Source: Candidatus Methylomirabilota bacterium (GTDB lineage Bacteria; Methylomirabilota; Methylomirabilia; Rokubacteriales; DASRDR01). From it: a DNA stretch of 64,000 nt. Positions 49,605-58,319 of this stretch are shown here, one piece after another. Location of the stretch: positions 42,985-106,984 of the forward strand of contig DASYQW010000065.1 of NCBI GenBank assembly GCA_036005065.1, written 5' to 3'. The translations under genes were made by a program, and so were the position numbers. The notes below the pieces were generated by a model. That model was not told the DNA's origin, ran no database searches, and saw nothing but the letters and a program-made list of their open reading frames with translations. The first letter of the stretch is position 1; each line of letters opens with the position of its first letter.

Positions 49605-49934
49605 GTGGCCCGAAAGGCCGCAGCGTCCAAGTCCCCCCTTATAGTCCAGCGTCTCCCCGTTACCAAGGTCCGGATCCACCTTGGCGCCCTGATTAAGCGG
49701 ATCCACCTCAACAAGGAGTATGTCATCCTCGAGAAGGACGGCATCCCCGTGGCCGGCCTGATGGACATTGACGAGTTCGAGGACTACCTCGAGCTCCAGG
49801 ACCCCAAGGTCCGCGAGCACATTCGGAAGAGCCGCGAAGAACACCGCGCCGGCAAGAGCCGGCCGGCCGAGGAGCTGTCCCGTGAGCTTCACAAGATCGT
49901 CGGAAGGAGAGTGCGGCGGCGTCAGAGCGCATGA
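49605..49934 (+). CDS. Antitoxin, Phd/YefM-like
   Basis: A 109-residue antitoxin. The N-terminal 65 residues follow the Phd/YefM fold: LPVTKVRIHLGALIKRIHLN, EYVILEKDGIPVAGLMDIDE and an FEDYLEL helix. The C-terminal 40 residues are charged and presumably disordered until they wrap the toxin. It would bind its own promoter and neutralise the RelE-like product. The GTG start has an ideal ribosome site with six-base spacing. Its stop overlaps the toxin ATG (ATGA), the usual coupling in such pairs. Local GC content is lower than in neighbours, as is common for mobile TA pairs. Confidence 0.85.
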   Translation: MARKAAASKSPLIVQRLPVTKVRIHLGALIKRIHLNKEYVILEKDGIPVAGLMDIDEFEDYLELQDPKVREHIRKSREEHRAGKSRPAEELSRELHKIVGRRVRRRQSA

Positions 49935-50215
49935 CGCCGCCTTTTGCTGTCCGCACCACGCCGCGCTTCGACCGGCTCGCCAAGGCTCTCACCCCGCGCC
50001 ACCTTGAGTTCCCCTCGCGCTACGACCGCGCCCGAGCGATCCTTGCAGCTGACCCGTATAACCGCGGCCGGGCCTACCAGATCAAGAAGCTCGAGGGCGT
50101 CCAGGAGGCCCGCTGGCGGCTCTCCCTCGGCCGCTTCCGGTTCCGCTATGACATCGAGGGCCAGGAGGTCATCCTCCACTACTGCGGCCTCCGCCGCGAG
50201 GACACCTACGACTAG
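49931..50215 (+). CDS. Toxin, RelE/ParE superfamily
   Basis: A 94-residue RelE/ParE-type protein. The pattern FDRLAKALTPR, YNRGRAYQIKKLEGVQEARW and SLGRFRFRYDIEGQEVIL, then HYCGLRREDTYD, fits the compact RelE mRNA-interferase fold with its Arg/Lys-rich active face; the C-terminal Tyr and Arg are candidate catalytic residues. Activity (mRNA cleavage or gyrase poisoning) cannot be separated by sequence. Translation is coupled to the antitoxin. Confidence 0.85.
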   Translation: MTPPFAVRTTPRFDRLAKALTPRHLEFPSRYDRARAILAADPYNRGRAYQIKKLEGVQEARWRLSLGRFRFRYDIEGQEVILHYCGLRREDTYD

Positions 50216-50318
50216 ATCCTGGCCCCCGACATCCTGCAGGCTCCCCCCAGCGACGAATCGGCCACCGGCGCCGAGGGTTGGGGCCGGAGCGGAACCCTCG
50301 TGCTAGGATCGGCGCGAC

Positions 50319-52601
50319 ATGGACGGACTGTCGCTCCTGCTGCTGATCGCCGCGGTCGCCTTCCTGTTCGTGACCGCCCGGTTGCGGGACCGGGTGCGGC
50401 GGCTCGAGGGGCGCCTTCAGGCACTCGAGCGGGGTCTCGCGCCCTCGGCCCGGGCCGACGCGGCGGCCGAGGCCCCCGTCGTCGTCGCCGCGCCGGCTCC
50501 CCCGCCGGCCGAGCCCGCGCGGCCGGCTTCGCCCGAGCCGATCGCCGAGGCGTCACCCGCGTCAGCGCCGCCTCCTGCGCCTCCCGCGCGGCCGGCTGAG
50601 CCGGCCCCGTCCCCCGCCCCCGAGCCCGCCTCCCCATCGGCCAGGCCCACCCCGAGCCTCGGCCAGGTCGAGGCGCGACTCGGCGTCGCGTGGCTGAACC
50701 GGGCCGGCGTCGTCGTCCTGCTCCTCGGAATCGCGTTCTTCCTCAAGTACGCGTTCGAGAACGACTGGATCGGGCCGACCGGTCGGGTGGCGATCGGGTT
50801 CCTGGCCGGAATCGGCTTCCTCGGCCTGGGCGAGCGACAGCGGGCCGCCTACCGCGTCGCCGCCCAGGGGCTGCTGGCGGTCGGGCTCGGCACGCTCTAC
50901 CTCAGCGTCTACGCGGCCTATGGCTTCTACGGCCTCGTCCCCCTGTGGTCGGCCTTCGTCCTCATGGTTCTCGTCACCGCCACAGGGATGGCCCTCGCCA
51001 TCCGCGACGACGCCCGCGCCATCGCCCTCCTCGCCAACCTGGGCGGGTTCCTGACGCCGGTCGTCCTCGGCACGGGCACCGACGCCGCTGCCGCCCTCTT
51101 CACGTACCTGGCGATCCTCGACGCGGGGATGCTCGCCTCGGCATTCTGGCGCCGCTGGACCGAGCTCCACCTCCTGAGCTTCGCCTTCACGCACGCGCTC
51201 TACTGGGACTGGCACTGGACCTGGTACCGCCCCGAACGCCTTCCCGTCGCGTTGGAGGCGGCCAGCGTGTTCTTCGTCCTCTTCGCGCTGGTCGCGCCGG
51301 TGGAGGCGGCGCGGCGACGGGAGTCCGGCGGGTGGCGCGCGGCGCCGCTCCTCGTGTTCGCGGCTCCCACCCTGTACTTCCTCGCCGCTCGGGCCGTCCT
51401 CTATCCGGCGCACGCCGCCTGGCTCGGCCTGCTCTGCCTCGCCCTGGCGACGGCCTATTTTCTGGGCGGCCGGTGGGCGCTGGCGGCGGCCAGCCCCGGA
51501 AGCTGGCTCCCGCTCTTCCACTTCACCCTCGCGCTCGTGTTCCTCACGCTGACCTTCCCCGTCCAGTTCACCGAGCACGGCGTGACCATCGCCTGGAGCG
51601 TCCAGGGGGTGGCGCTGCTGTGGGGCGGCTTCCGGCTCGGTACCCGGAGGCTCCGGAGCGGCGCGCTCCTGGTTCTCGCGCTGGCGGGAGCCCGGTGGTG
51701 GACGCTGATCGAGCCTCGCCAGTGGCACGGGGGACTCGTCGTCATCGACCACCCGGCGTTCGTCCCCACCCTCGTCTTCGCCACCGCCTGCGCGCTGGCC
51801 GCGCTCCTGTACCGGACGGGCGCGCCCGAGGCGGCGGGCTGGGAGTCGGTCGCCCGCCCCCTGCTCTTGCTGGCCGCGATCGGGAGCACCGCGCTCTTCC
51901 TCACCGATGCCCTGGCGGACCACGCGGGCCTCCGTCTCCCGGCCTCGCACCTCGACGTCCTCCGGACGGTCATCTGGACGGCGGCGGCGGTGCCGGTGCT
52001 CGCGCTGGCGCCCCGAGACCGGACGCGCGTCCTGTTCTTCGCCGGCGGGGTGCTTCTCGCCGCCGTGGGGCTCCACGCCGCCACGGTGGACGCCGAGCGG
52101 TGGCGGAACGTCGGACCGCCGGTGCTGAACCTCCGGTTCGGCTCGGGGCTTCTCATCGCGGCCCTCTACGCCGTCTTCGCCGGGATGGCCGACGATTTCC
52201 CGATCGCGACAGCCGCGAACCGGGCCCGACTCCGCGCGGTCGCGGCGGTGGCGGCGGCCCTGTTCCTCCTGTGGCACCTGAGCGCGGAGATCCTGCTCAT
52301 GCCGCTGCCGCGGCTCCGCGAAGTCGAGGCGATCAAGGCCCGGAACATGGGGCTGTCGATCCTGTGGACCGTCTATGCCTTCGTCGCGATGGGCCTCGGG
52401 CTCTGGCGAGACCGGGCGGCTCTGCGGATCGGCGCCATCGCGCTCTTCGGCCTCGCCGTCGTCAAGGTCTTGCTGGTCGACCTGGCGACGCTGGACGCCA
52501 TCTATCGGATCCTGTCGTTTCTGGTCCTCGGCGGGGTCCTCCTGCTCGCGTCGTTTCTCTATACCCGATACCGGGCGCGGGTCCAGGGGCACACACCGTG
52601 A
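50319..52601 (+). CDS. DUF2339 polytopic membrane protein
   Basis: A 760-residue DUF2339 protein. It begins with one hydrophobic helix (5-21) and a short coiled-coil-like stretch (RLRDRVRRLEGRLQALERGL), then a long Ala/Pro/Glu-rich linker (about 45-108). About 20 membrane helices follow, beginning at GVAWLNRAGVVVLLLGIAFF and including the family blocks LKYAFENDWIGPTGRVAIGF and NLGGFLTPVVLGTG. The function is unknown; it is usually next to a DUF3999 gene, as here, and both may form an envelope complex. The stop overlaps the GTG of that gene. Confidence 0.9.
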   Translation: MDGLSLLLLIAAVAFLFVTARLRDRVRRLEGRLQALERGLAPSARADAAAEAPVVVAAPAPPPAEPARPASPEPIAEASPASAPPPAPPARPAEPAPSPAPEPASPSARPTPSLGQVEARLGVAWLNRAGVVVLLLGIAFFLKYAFENDWIGPTGRVAIGFLAGIGFLGLGERQRAAYRVAAQGLLAVGLGTLYLSVYAAYGFYGLVPLWSAFVLMVLVTATGMALAIRDDARAIALLANLGGFLTPVVLGTGTDAAAALFTYLAILDAGMLASAFWRRWTELHLLSFAFTHALYWDWHWTWYRPERLPVALEAASVFFVLFALVAPVEAARRRESGGWRAAPLLVFAAPTLYFLAARAVLYPAHAAWLGLLCLALATAYFLGGRWALAAASPGSWLPLFHFTLALVFLTLTFPVQFTEHGVTIAWSVQGVALLWGGFRLGTRRLRSGALLVLALAGARWWTLIEPRQWHGGLVVIDHPAFVPTLVFATACALAALLYRTGAPEAAGWESVARPLLLLAAIGSTALFLTDALADHAGLRLPASHLDVLRTVIWTAAAVPVLALAPRDRTRVLFFAGGVLLAAVGLHAATVDAERWRNVGPPVLNLRFGSGLLIAALYAVFAGMADDFPIATAANRARLRAVAAVAAALFLLWHLSAEILLMPLPRLREVEAIKARNMGLSILWTVYAFVAMGLGLWRDRAALRIGAIALFGLAVVKVLLVDLATLDAIYRILSFLVLGGVLLLASFLYTRYRARVQGHTP

Positions 52602-53866
52602 GGTGGTGGCGAGCGCTCGCGCTGGTGGCGCTGGCCGGCGCGCCGGTCCTGGCGGCGGGCGCGGCTCCGGCGGCCCTCTACTGGACGCAGCGGAAGGCGA
52701 TCGGCCTGCCGGCGCTCACCGCGCCGACGTTCGTCGAGGTGATCCTCGATCCGGCGGTGTACCACGACGCCTCGCCGTCCCTCGCCGATCTGCGCATCCG
52801 CGACGGCGACGGCGGCGAGGTGGCCTACGTCCTTCGCCGGCACGAGAAGCCCGCCACGCGGCGCGAGCGGGAGATCCCGCTGCTCGACCTCCAGCAGACG
52901 CCGAGCCGCGAGGCCCGGTTCGTCCTGGACCTGGGCGACGGGGCGCCGATCCACGCCGGCGTCCGGATCCGCCTCGGGCCGGCCGCCCGGAACTTCCGCG
53001 TCCCCGTGAAGGTCGAGACGAGCCTCGACCGGCGGGCCTGGCACCTCGTGCGGGCCGCCGGCTTCATCTACGCGGTCGAGGGTGAGACCCGCGCCACCGA
53101 CACGTCCGTGCGCTATCCGCCCTCGACCGCTCGGTACCTCCGCGTGACGGTGGGCCCCGCGGGGGGCCGCCCGCTGCCGGTGGCCGGCGCCGCCATCGGC
53201 CTCGACACGCCATCCTCGCGGGACGAGGAAGCGGTGCCGGCCGTGATCGAGCGCCAGGAGGATCGCGCGGGCAAGTCGACGCGCCTCACCTTCGACCTCG
53301 GCGGCCGGCGGCCCGTCGACCGCGCCGAGCTCGACATCGACGAGCGGACGTTCTACCGCGTGGCCCTCGTCGAGGCGAGTGACGATCGGGTCGGCTGGCG
53401 CTTCGTGGGAAGCGGCGCGGTCAGCGCGATCGATACTCCGCGCCTCCGTGACCGGCAGACGAGCCTGCCCATCCCCGAGACCGCGGCGCGGTACCTCCGC
53501 CTCACGATCCAGAATCTCGACGACCGTCCGCTCGGGATCGCGGGCGCCCGCCTGATCGGGGTCCGGCGCGGCCTCGTCTTCGAGGCCCGGCCCGAGCAGG
53601 TCTTTCACCTCGACTACGGCCGGGCCGATGCCGCGGCGCCGCGCTACGATCTGCAGCGCGCGTTCCCCTACGTGGAGTCCGAGCGCATCCCCGTCGCGCG
53701 GCTCGGACCGGCCACGCGGCTGCCGCCGCCTCCGCCCCCGCGGGCCCCCTGGACTGAAGGACGGCCCTTCGTGCTGTGGGCGGCGATGGCGGCAGCCGGC
53801 CTGCTCCTGGCCGGGCTGCTCTTCCGGATGGCCCGCCAGATCCCGTCGTCCACCTCCGAAGGCTAG
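52598..53866 (+). CDS. DUF3999 secreted/anchored protein
   Basis: A 422-residue protein of DUF3999 type. A signal peptide (VRWWRALALVALAGAPVLAA) is followed by two beta-rich domains related to discoidin/F5-8-like folds, each ending in SVRYPPSTARYLRVTVG or ETAARYLRLTIQN, which suggests an internal duplication. A Pro-rich stretch (PPPPPPRAPW) precedes a C-terminal membrane helix (FVLWAAMAAAGLLLAGLLF) and a short cytoplasmic tail, so most of it lies outside the membrane. The GTG at 52598 overlaps the DUF2339 stop. Together they probably form a surface or envelope unit with a carbohydrate- or peptide-binding extracytoplasmic part. Confidence 0.87.
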   Translation: MRWWRALALVALAGAPVLAAGAAPAALYWTQRKAIGLPALTAPTFVEVILDPAVYHDASPSLADLRIRDGDGGEVAYVLRRHEKPATRREREIPLLDLQQTPSREARFVLDLGDGAPIHAGVRIRLGPAARNFRVPVKVETSLDRRAWHLVRAAGFIYAVEGETRATDTSVRYPPSTARYLRVTVGPAGGRPLPVAGAAIGLDTPSSRDEEAVPAVIERQEDRAGKSTRLTFDLGGRRPVDRAELDIDERTFYRVALVEASDDRVGWRFVGSGAVSAIDTPRLRDRQTSLPIPETAARYLRLTIQNLDDRPLGIAGARLIGVRRGLVFEARPEQVFHLDYGRADAAAPRYDLQRAFPYVESERIPVARLGPATRLPPPPPPRAPWTEGRPFVLWAAMAAAGLLLAGLLFRMARQIPSSTSEG

Positions 53867-53938
53867 TGTGACCGGCCGGCGAGCGCCGGTCGGCGGGCGT
53901 GCGGCGGCGCAAGGAGCTTGGAGGAGGGCCGCTGCGCG

Positions 53939-55087
53939 TCAGTCCCGAGTCACCTCGCCGCGCCGCCGGAGGTACGGCTCGAAGGCCGCGGGGTCGACCT
54001 CGATGCCGAGGCCCGGCCCTTGCGGGACCTCGACCATCCCGTCGGGACCGACCGCAGGGGCCCCCCACAGCTCGCGAAGGGGATTCGGCGACTGGTCGTA
54101 CTCGAACCAGGGGTACGGCAGCGGCGTGTGGCTCCGGTAGCCGGGAAGCACCGCGCAGAGCTGGAGGCTCGCGTAGAGGTTGACCGCGGTACCCCAGACG
54201 TGGGGGACCACCGGGACCTCCCAGGCCGCCGCCAGCGCGGCGATCCGCGCCACCTCCGTGAAGCCGCCGGCGATGGACAGGTCGGGCTGCGCGGCATCGA
54301 GCGCGCTCCGCTCGAAGAAGCCGCGGAAGGCTCGGATGCCGCCGAGGGCTTCCCCACCGACGACGGCCAGCCCCAGGGCGCCGGCGACGTGCGCGTATCC
54401 CTCGACGTCGTCGGGCGCCACCGGCTCCTCGAGCCAGGCGAAGCCCTCGGCCTCGAGCTGGCGGCCCGCTTCGATCGCGGGGCGCGGCGTATAGCCCTGG
54501 TTCGCGTCGGCCAGCAGGATGATCTCGGGGCCGACCACGCGGCGCACCGCCGCGGCGGCGCGGCCGTCGGCGTCGGGGTCGACCCCGACCTTCATCTTCA
54601 TCGCCCGGAATCCCGGGGCGACGATCCGCTCCGCCTCGCGGCGGTAGCCGCGGTAGGGGTCCCGGCCGGGCTTGAGGTAGGGGCCGCTCGCATACGCGGG
54701 CACGCGCGTCCGGATCGGCCCGCCGAGGAGACGGGCGATCGATTGGCCGAGCGCGCGCCCCCGGAGGTCCCACAACGCCATGTCCAGCGCCGAGAGTGCC
54801 ATGAGGCCGGGACCCTGGCGCTCGTAGCCGAGCCGGCCGTGCATGGCGGTCCACAGACGCTGGTACTCGAACGGGTCCTGGCCGATGACCGCGGCGGCGA
54901 GTGCGGTCTCGATGATCGTCCAGGCGGCGGCCGGGGAGTGCCACGTCTCACCCCAGCCGGACAGGCCCTCGTCGCCCCGGACCTCCACCAGCAGGGCCTC
55001 GCGGCGGTCGAAGAAGCATGTCGCGTTGCCCTGCGGCTCGGGCAGCCGGCACTCGACGAAGTGAAGCCCGATGGTCGTGATCTTCAT
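53939..55087 (-). CDS. Enolase-superfamily enzyme, mandelate racemase type
   Basis: A 382-residue enolase-superfamily protein. The catalytic K-x-K is present in FRAMKMKVG. Metal ligands are the Asp of LLADANQGY, the Glu of WLEEPVAPDD and the Glu of VVGGEALGG. The opposite acid/base is the His of VVPHVWGT with an Asp in AAQPDLSIAGG. Motif order and length are normal for racemases and sugar-acid dehydratases (for example galactonate or glucarate type). The ATG at 55087 gives MKITTIGLHFVECRLPE, matching the capping domain start. It is alone between the converging DUF3999 gene and a divergent histidine kinase gene. Substrate unknown. Confidence 0.88.
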   Translation of the reverse strand: MKITTIGLHFVECRLPEPQGNATCFFDRREALLVEVRGDEGLSGWGETWHSPAAAWTIIETALAAAVIGQDPFEYQRLWTAMHGRLGYERQGPGLMALSALDMALWDLRGRALGQSIARLLGGPIRTRVPAYASGPYLKPGRDPYRGYRREAERIVAPGFRAMKMKVGVDPDADGRAAAAVRRVVGPEIILLADANQGYTPRPAIEAGRQLEAEGFAWLEEPVAPDDVEGYAHVAGALGLAVVGGEALGGIRAFRGFFERSALDAAQPDLSIAGGFTEVARIAALAAAWEVPVVPHVWGTAVNLYASLQLCAVLPGYRSHTPLPYPWFEYDQSPNPLRELWGAPAVGPDGMVEVPQGPGLGIEVDPAAFEPYLRRRGEVTRD

Positions 55088-55306
55088 GCCCGAACGCGCG
55101 CGCGCCGGCGCATCAGCGTCATTGAGCACCCGGTCCGAGAGCGTGTCAACCCGGCTGAGCGGCCCCGCCGCTCTCCGCGTGGCGGCGCAGCCGCGCTCCG
55201 CCCCCGGCCCACGGACTTGACGCCTCGCGGGAAAGGTGGTCTGTTCGAATCATGCCCGGGATGCGCGGATAGGGTTGGCCGTTCTGGCACGGGAAGTCCT
55301 CCAGGC

Positions 55307-56713
55307 ATGACCCTCCGACGGCTCTTCATCGCCAACGCGATCGTCCTCAGCTTGCTGGGTCTGGGGGCGCCGGCGGCGCTCGTCGCGATCACGACCGCGA
55401 TGCTGCGGGACAACACGCAGGCGAGCATGGCCATCGAGGGGTTTCGCGCCGCGGCGGAGATCGAGGTCGGCCTCCTCGTCCACCACACGGAAGGGCGACT
55501 CTACCAGTTGACCGGAGAGCCGAGCCGCGCCCAGGCCATGGCCGAGGCGACGGCCCGCATCCAGCGCGGGCTCGTCGAGGCCCGCAGCCACATCGATTCC
55601 TCCGCCGAAGAGCTGACCGTCAGGAGGCTGACCCGGGACGTCCAGAGCTACCTGGGCGCGGCCCACAAGATGGGGCCCTCGCCGGCCGAAGACCACGCCC
55701 TCACTCGCTTGATGGCACAGGCCGTCGCGACATCCGACGAGCTGCAAGAGATCAACCTCCAGGACGCGAGGCACAGCCTGCAGCAGAGCTTGCGTCTCCG
55801 CCAGGCGGCGAACGGCATCGCCCTCGGTGCCGCCAGCTTCATCGTGGTGGGCATCGGGACGGTGATCGCCAGCGCTCGAAGGGGACTCTACCGGCCGTTG
55901 GCGTCCATCCGGGCGGGCATCGGACGCTTTCGCGACGGAAACATGGAGGCCCGGATTCCCGAGGACGGACCCGCCGAGCTGCGGGAGATCGCCTTCCAGT
56001 TCAACGAGATGGCGTCGGCCCTCGCGCGTGAGCGCGAGAATCGACTGGGCTTTCTGGCCGGGGTGGCGCACGACCTGCGCGACCCACTCAACGTGCTCAG
56101 GATCACGGCGTATCGCCTGGGCGGCGGTGGCCGACCGCCTTCACCGGAGCGCGCGACCGAGATGCTCGCTCTGATGACGACCCAGGTCGACCGGCTGAAC
56201 CGGATGGTCGAGGACCTCCTGGACACCGCCCGCATCGAGGCCGGCAAGCTCGACATCCGGCTGGAGGAGAAAGACGCCCGAGAAGTGGTCAGGGAAAGTG
56301 TCGATCTCCATCGCCTCATCGGGAGCGACCACCAGTGGCGGTTGAGCGTTCCGGATGTGCCCGTGCCCATCCTGTGCGACGCCTATCGAATCGCGCAGGT
56401 GCTCAACAACATATTGAGCAACGCGATCAAGTACTCCCCCCGTGGTGGGACCGTCGACGTGCGCGTGGACCGTGACGGCGATTTCGCCGTCGTCTCGGTG
56501 GCGGACGAGGGCGTCGGCATCCATCCGGACGACCTGCGTCGGATCTTCGACCCCTTCCAGCGCGGCTCGGCGACCGACGTCCCCGGTGTCGGGTTGGGCC
56601 TGTCGGTGGCTCGGCGCATCGTGCTCGCCCACGGAGGGCAGATCCAGGTGCGGAGCCGACAAGGCGCGGGGACGACGTTCGAGGTCAGGCTGCCGGCGCC
56701 CGGCCCAGCCTGA
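55307..56713 (+). CDS. Orphan sensor histidine kinase
   Basis: A 468-residue membrane kinase. Helix 1 (about 9-32) and helix 2 (about 168-190) enclose a helical periplasmic sensor of about 135 residues resembling a four-helix bundle (CHASE3-like). HAMP follows (about 190-245). HisKA has the phospho-acceptor His255 in GVAHDLRDPLNVLR. The catalytic domain shows the N box NNILSNAIKYSPRGG, G1 DEGVGI, F box FDPFQRG and G2 GVGLGLSVARRI. All key residues are intact. No response regulator is adjacent on either side, so its partner must be elsewhere. A weak TTGACG/TCTGTT promoter-like pair lies about 85 bases upstream of the ATG. Confidence 0.92.
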   Translation: MTLRRLFIANAIVLSLLGLGAPAALVAITTAMLRDNTQASMAIEGFRAAAEIEVGLLVHHTEGRLYQLTGEPSRAQAMAEATARIQRGLVEARSHIDSSAEELTVRRLTRDVQSYLGAAHKMGPSPAEDHALTRLMAQAVATSDELQEINLQDARHSLQQSLRLRQAANGIALGAASFIVVGIGTVIASARRGLYRPLASIRAGIGRFRDGNMEARIPEDGPAELREIAFQFNEMASALARERENRLGFLAGVAHDLRDPLNVLRITAYRLGGGGRPPSPERATEMLALMTTQVDRLNRMVEDLLDTARIEAGKLDIRLEEKDAREVVRESVDLHRLIGSDHQWRLSVPDVPVPILCDAYRIAQVLNNILSNAIKYSPRGGTVDVRVDRDGDFAVVSVADEGVGIHPDDLRRIFDPFQRGSATDVPGVGLGLSVARRIVLAHGGQIQVRSRQGAGTTFEVRLPAPGPA

Positions 56714-56820
56714 TCCCGGAACCGCCGCCGCCCAGCCAGACCTGGGACATCCGCCGAGCGGCCCAGTCGAGCGGACGCGCCGCGCGCGCCGCTCACCGCG
56801 GGCGTTCAGACGGCGTAGTA

Positions 56821-57207
56821 TCACGCGGGTGGTTTAAGGTGCTGACGGAGCCAGTCGGTCAGCTGGCTGCGAGTGATCCGGCCGGCGGCGAGATCGAGCA
56901 TAAGGCGCTCCTGGGCATCCACAGGGGCATCGACCTCGGTGCCGTTGAGGATCAGGAACGTTTCCATCGCAGCGTGGCCCACGCGTTTGTTACCATCGAC
57001 AAACGGGTGGCCCTGCACCAGGGCGAAGCAGAGCGCCGCGGCCTTCTCAACCAGTGTAGGATACAGATCGGTGCCGGCGAAGGTCGTCTTGGGCTGGGCT
57101 ATGGCGGACTCGAGCGCGCCCAAGTCGCGAATCCCAGGGGCGCCGCCGGTTGCTCCGAGGACGAGGCGGTGAAGTTCGACCACCTCCCCCAGCGTGAGAT
57201 ATCGCAT
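56821..57207 (-). CDS. doc: Doc-type (Fic-fold) toxin
   Basis: A 128-residue Doc/Fic protein. The catalytic motif HPFVDGNKRVGHA (about 66-78) is complete; in phage P1 Doc this site phosphorylates EF-Tu, which stops translation. RDLGALESAIAQPKTTFAG near residue 30 is also typical. Its ATG overlaps the stop of the upstream antitoxin gene (ATGA). No inhibitory helix is fused, as expected for Doc with a separate antitoxin. Confidence 0.93.
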   Translation of the reverse strand: MRYLTLGEVVELHRLVLGATGGAPGIRDLGALESAIAQPKTTFAGTDLYPTLVEKAAALCFALVQGHPFVDGNKRVGHAAMETFLILNGTEVDAPVDAQERLMLDLAAGRITRSQLTDWLRQHLKPPA

Positions 57208-57401
57208 CAGGCGAGGCGCCGATACAGCTCCTCGTTCTTCCGCAGTACTCGCTCGGCCGCCGCGTTGAAATCGTCGTCCCGGGTTGTCAGCAGGTCTGCG
57301 AGCGTAGCCCGGGCAAGGTCTTCCGGCGCGAGGCCCAGACGCTCCGCCTCGCGGCGCAGCCGTTCGGCGTGGGCAGGCGAAAGGTCGATGGTCAGCTTCA
57401 T
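57207..57401 (-). CDS. Antitoxin partner of Doc
   Basis: A 64-residue protein upstream of and coupled to the Doc gene. The N terminus (MKLTIDLSPAHAERLRREAE) forms the short strand and helix of a ribbon-helix-helix DNA-binding fold, and the C-terminal part (DDFNAAAERVLRKNEELYRR) is a helix suited to filling the Fic active-site groove. It is of the short CopG/RHH-like antitoxin class rather than classical Phd. The ATG at 57401 is the first that gives a sensible fold. It would both repress its operon and neutralise Doc. Confidence 0.85.
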   Translation of the reverse strand: MKLTIDLSPAHAERLRREAERLGLAPEDLARATLADLLTTRDDDFNAAAERVLRKNEELYRRLA

Positions 57402-57707
57402 GCGCTTACTGTACCGGTGCCGTTCAACAACCCACTTCGAGGGTCCAGCTGCGGCGACCGCTAAGCGCCGAGCGTCAGACAGGTCGGGCGAGCACGAGGC
57501 ATGGCCGTACCTGACTTTCATTCGCTCCTGATACCGTCGCTGCGCACAGCGGCCGACGGCGGGAAGCACTCCCTCGCGAAAGAAGTCCGCTGGGGCGCCG
57601 GCCTCGATCCGGATCCCTTCGTGCCCTCGCTTCGCGCGATTGTGACCGCCGTGAACCGGGCCTGACCGCCTGCCATTGTCGGGATTGCGGGGCCTCAGCC
57701 CGGTATC
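57402..57707. other. 306-base intergenic region between TA pair and 57.7-kb gene
   Basis: No gene is supported here. It contains weakly AT-richer sequence in front of the antitoxin (a TACAGT box six bases from its ATG but no -35 at a normal distance) and short frames without ribosome sites. A TATCAT box overlaps the first ATG of the following gene. No repeat family seen elsewhere in the window occurs here. Confidence 0.5.
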
Positions 57708-58316
57708 ATGAACGTGATGCCGCCCCGGATCTTCCTCCTCTCTCCGGCCGACTGCGCCGGCGAGCGGGCCCGCCTCGTCATGTCCCCGCGGGCCCTGTTC
57801 CCCCTCGCCGCCCGGCTGCGCGCGAGCGGGGCGCCGCTGGGCGAGGTCATGGCCTTCATGAGCGGCCTCTACTTCCGCGGGAAGCTCGCCTACGCCCGGG
57901 TGTTTGCCCGGCCGGCCGAAGGCATCCTCGTGATCACCCCGAACGCCGGGCTCGTGTCGGCGGACCAGGTCGTCACGGTCAAGGAGCTCCGGCGGTTCGC
58001 GCGGGGCGACGTCCGGGTGGAGCGCGCCGACTACCGGCGCCCGCTGGTCGCGGCCGCCGAAGCCCTGGCCGGGGTGCTGCCGCCCGCGGGTGAGGTCGTC
58101 CTCCTCGGGAGCATCGCCACCGACAAGTACACGGGGCCGCTGGCGCCGATCTTCGGTCCCCGCCTCCTCTATCCGCGGGTCTTCACCGGCCTCGGCGACA
58201 TGAGCCGCGGCGCCCTGCTCCTCCGCGCCGTCCGGGCCGGGGTCGAGCTCGAGTACGCCGCCGTCCAGCCGAGCGCCGGGGGGCCGGCCGCTCGAGTCCG
58301 CCCGGCGCGAGGCTGA
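57708..58316 (+). CDS. Conserved protein of unknown function linked to LigD polymerase
   Basis: A 202-residue cytoplasmic protein, mixed alpha/beta, with RIFLLSPADCAGERARLVMS at the start and LLGSIATDKYTGPLAPIFGP and GLGDMSRGALLLRAVRAGVE in the second half. I recall similar unnamed proteins in other genomes but no assigned function; the GSIATxKY block could be a nucleotide- or nucleic-acid-binding loop. It ends three bases before the TTG of the LigD-type polymerase gene. The second ATG (57717) may be the real start, because a TATCAT box overlaps the first. Possible accessory factor in end joining. Confidence 0.65.
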   Translation: MNVMPPRIFLLSPADCAGERARLVMSPRALFPLAARLRASGAPLGEVMAFMSGLYFRGKLAYARVFARPAEGILVITPNAGLVSADQVVTVKELRRFARGDVRVERADYRRPLVAAAEALAGVLPPAGEVVLLGSIATDKYTGPLAPIFGPRLLYPRVFTGLGDMSRGALLLRAVRAGVELEYAAVQPSAGGPAARVRPARG

Positions 58317-58319
58317 GCG

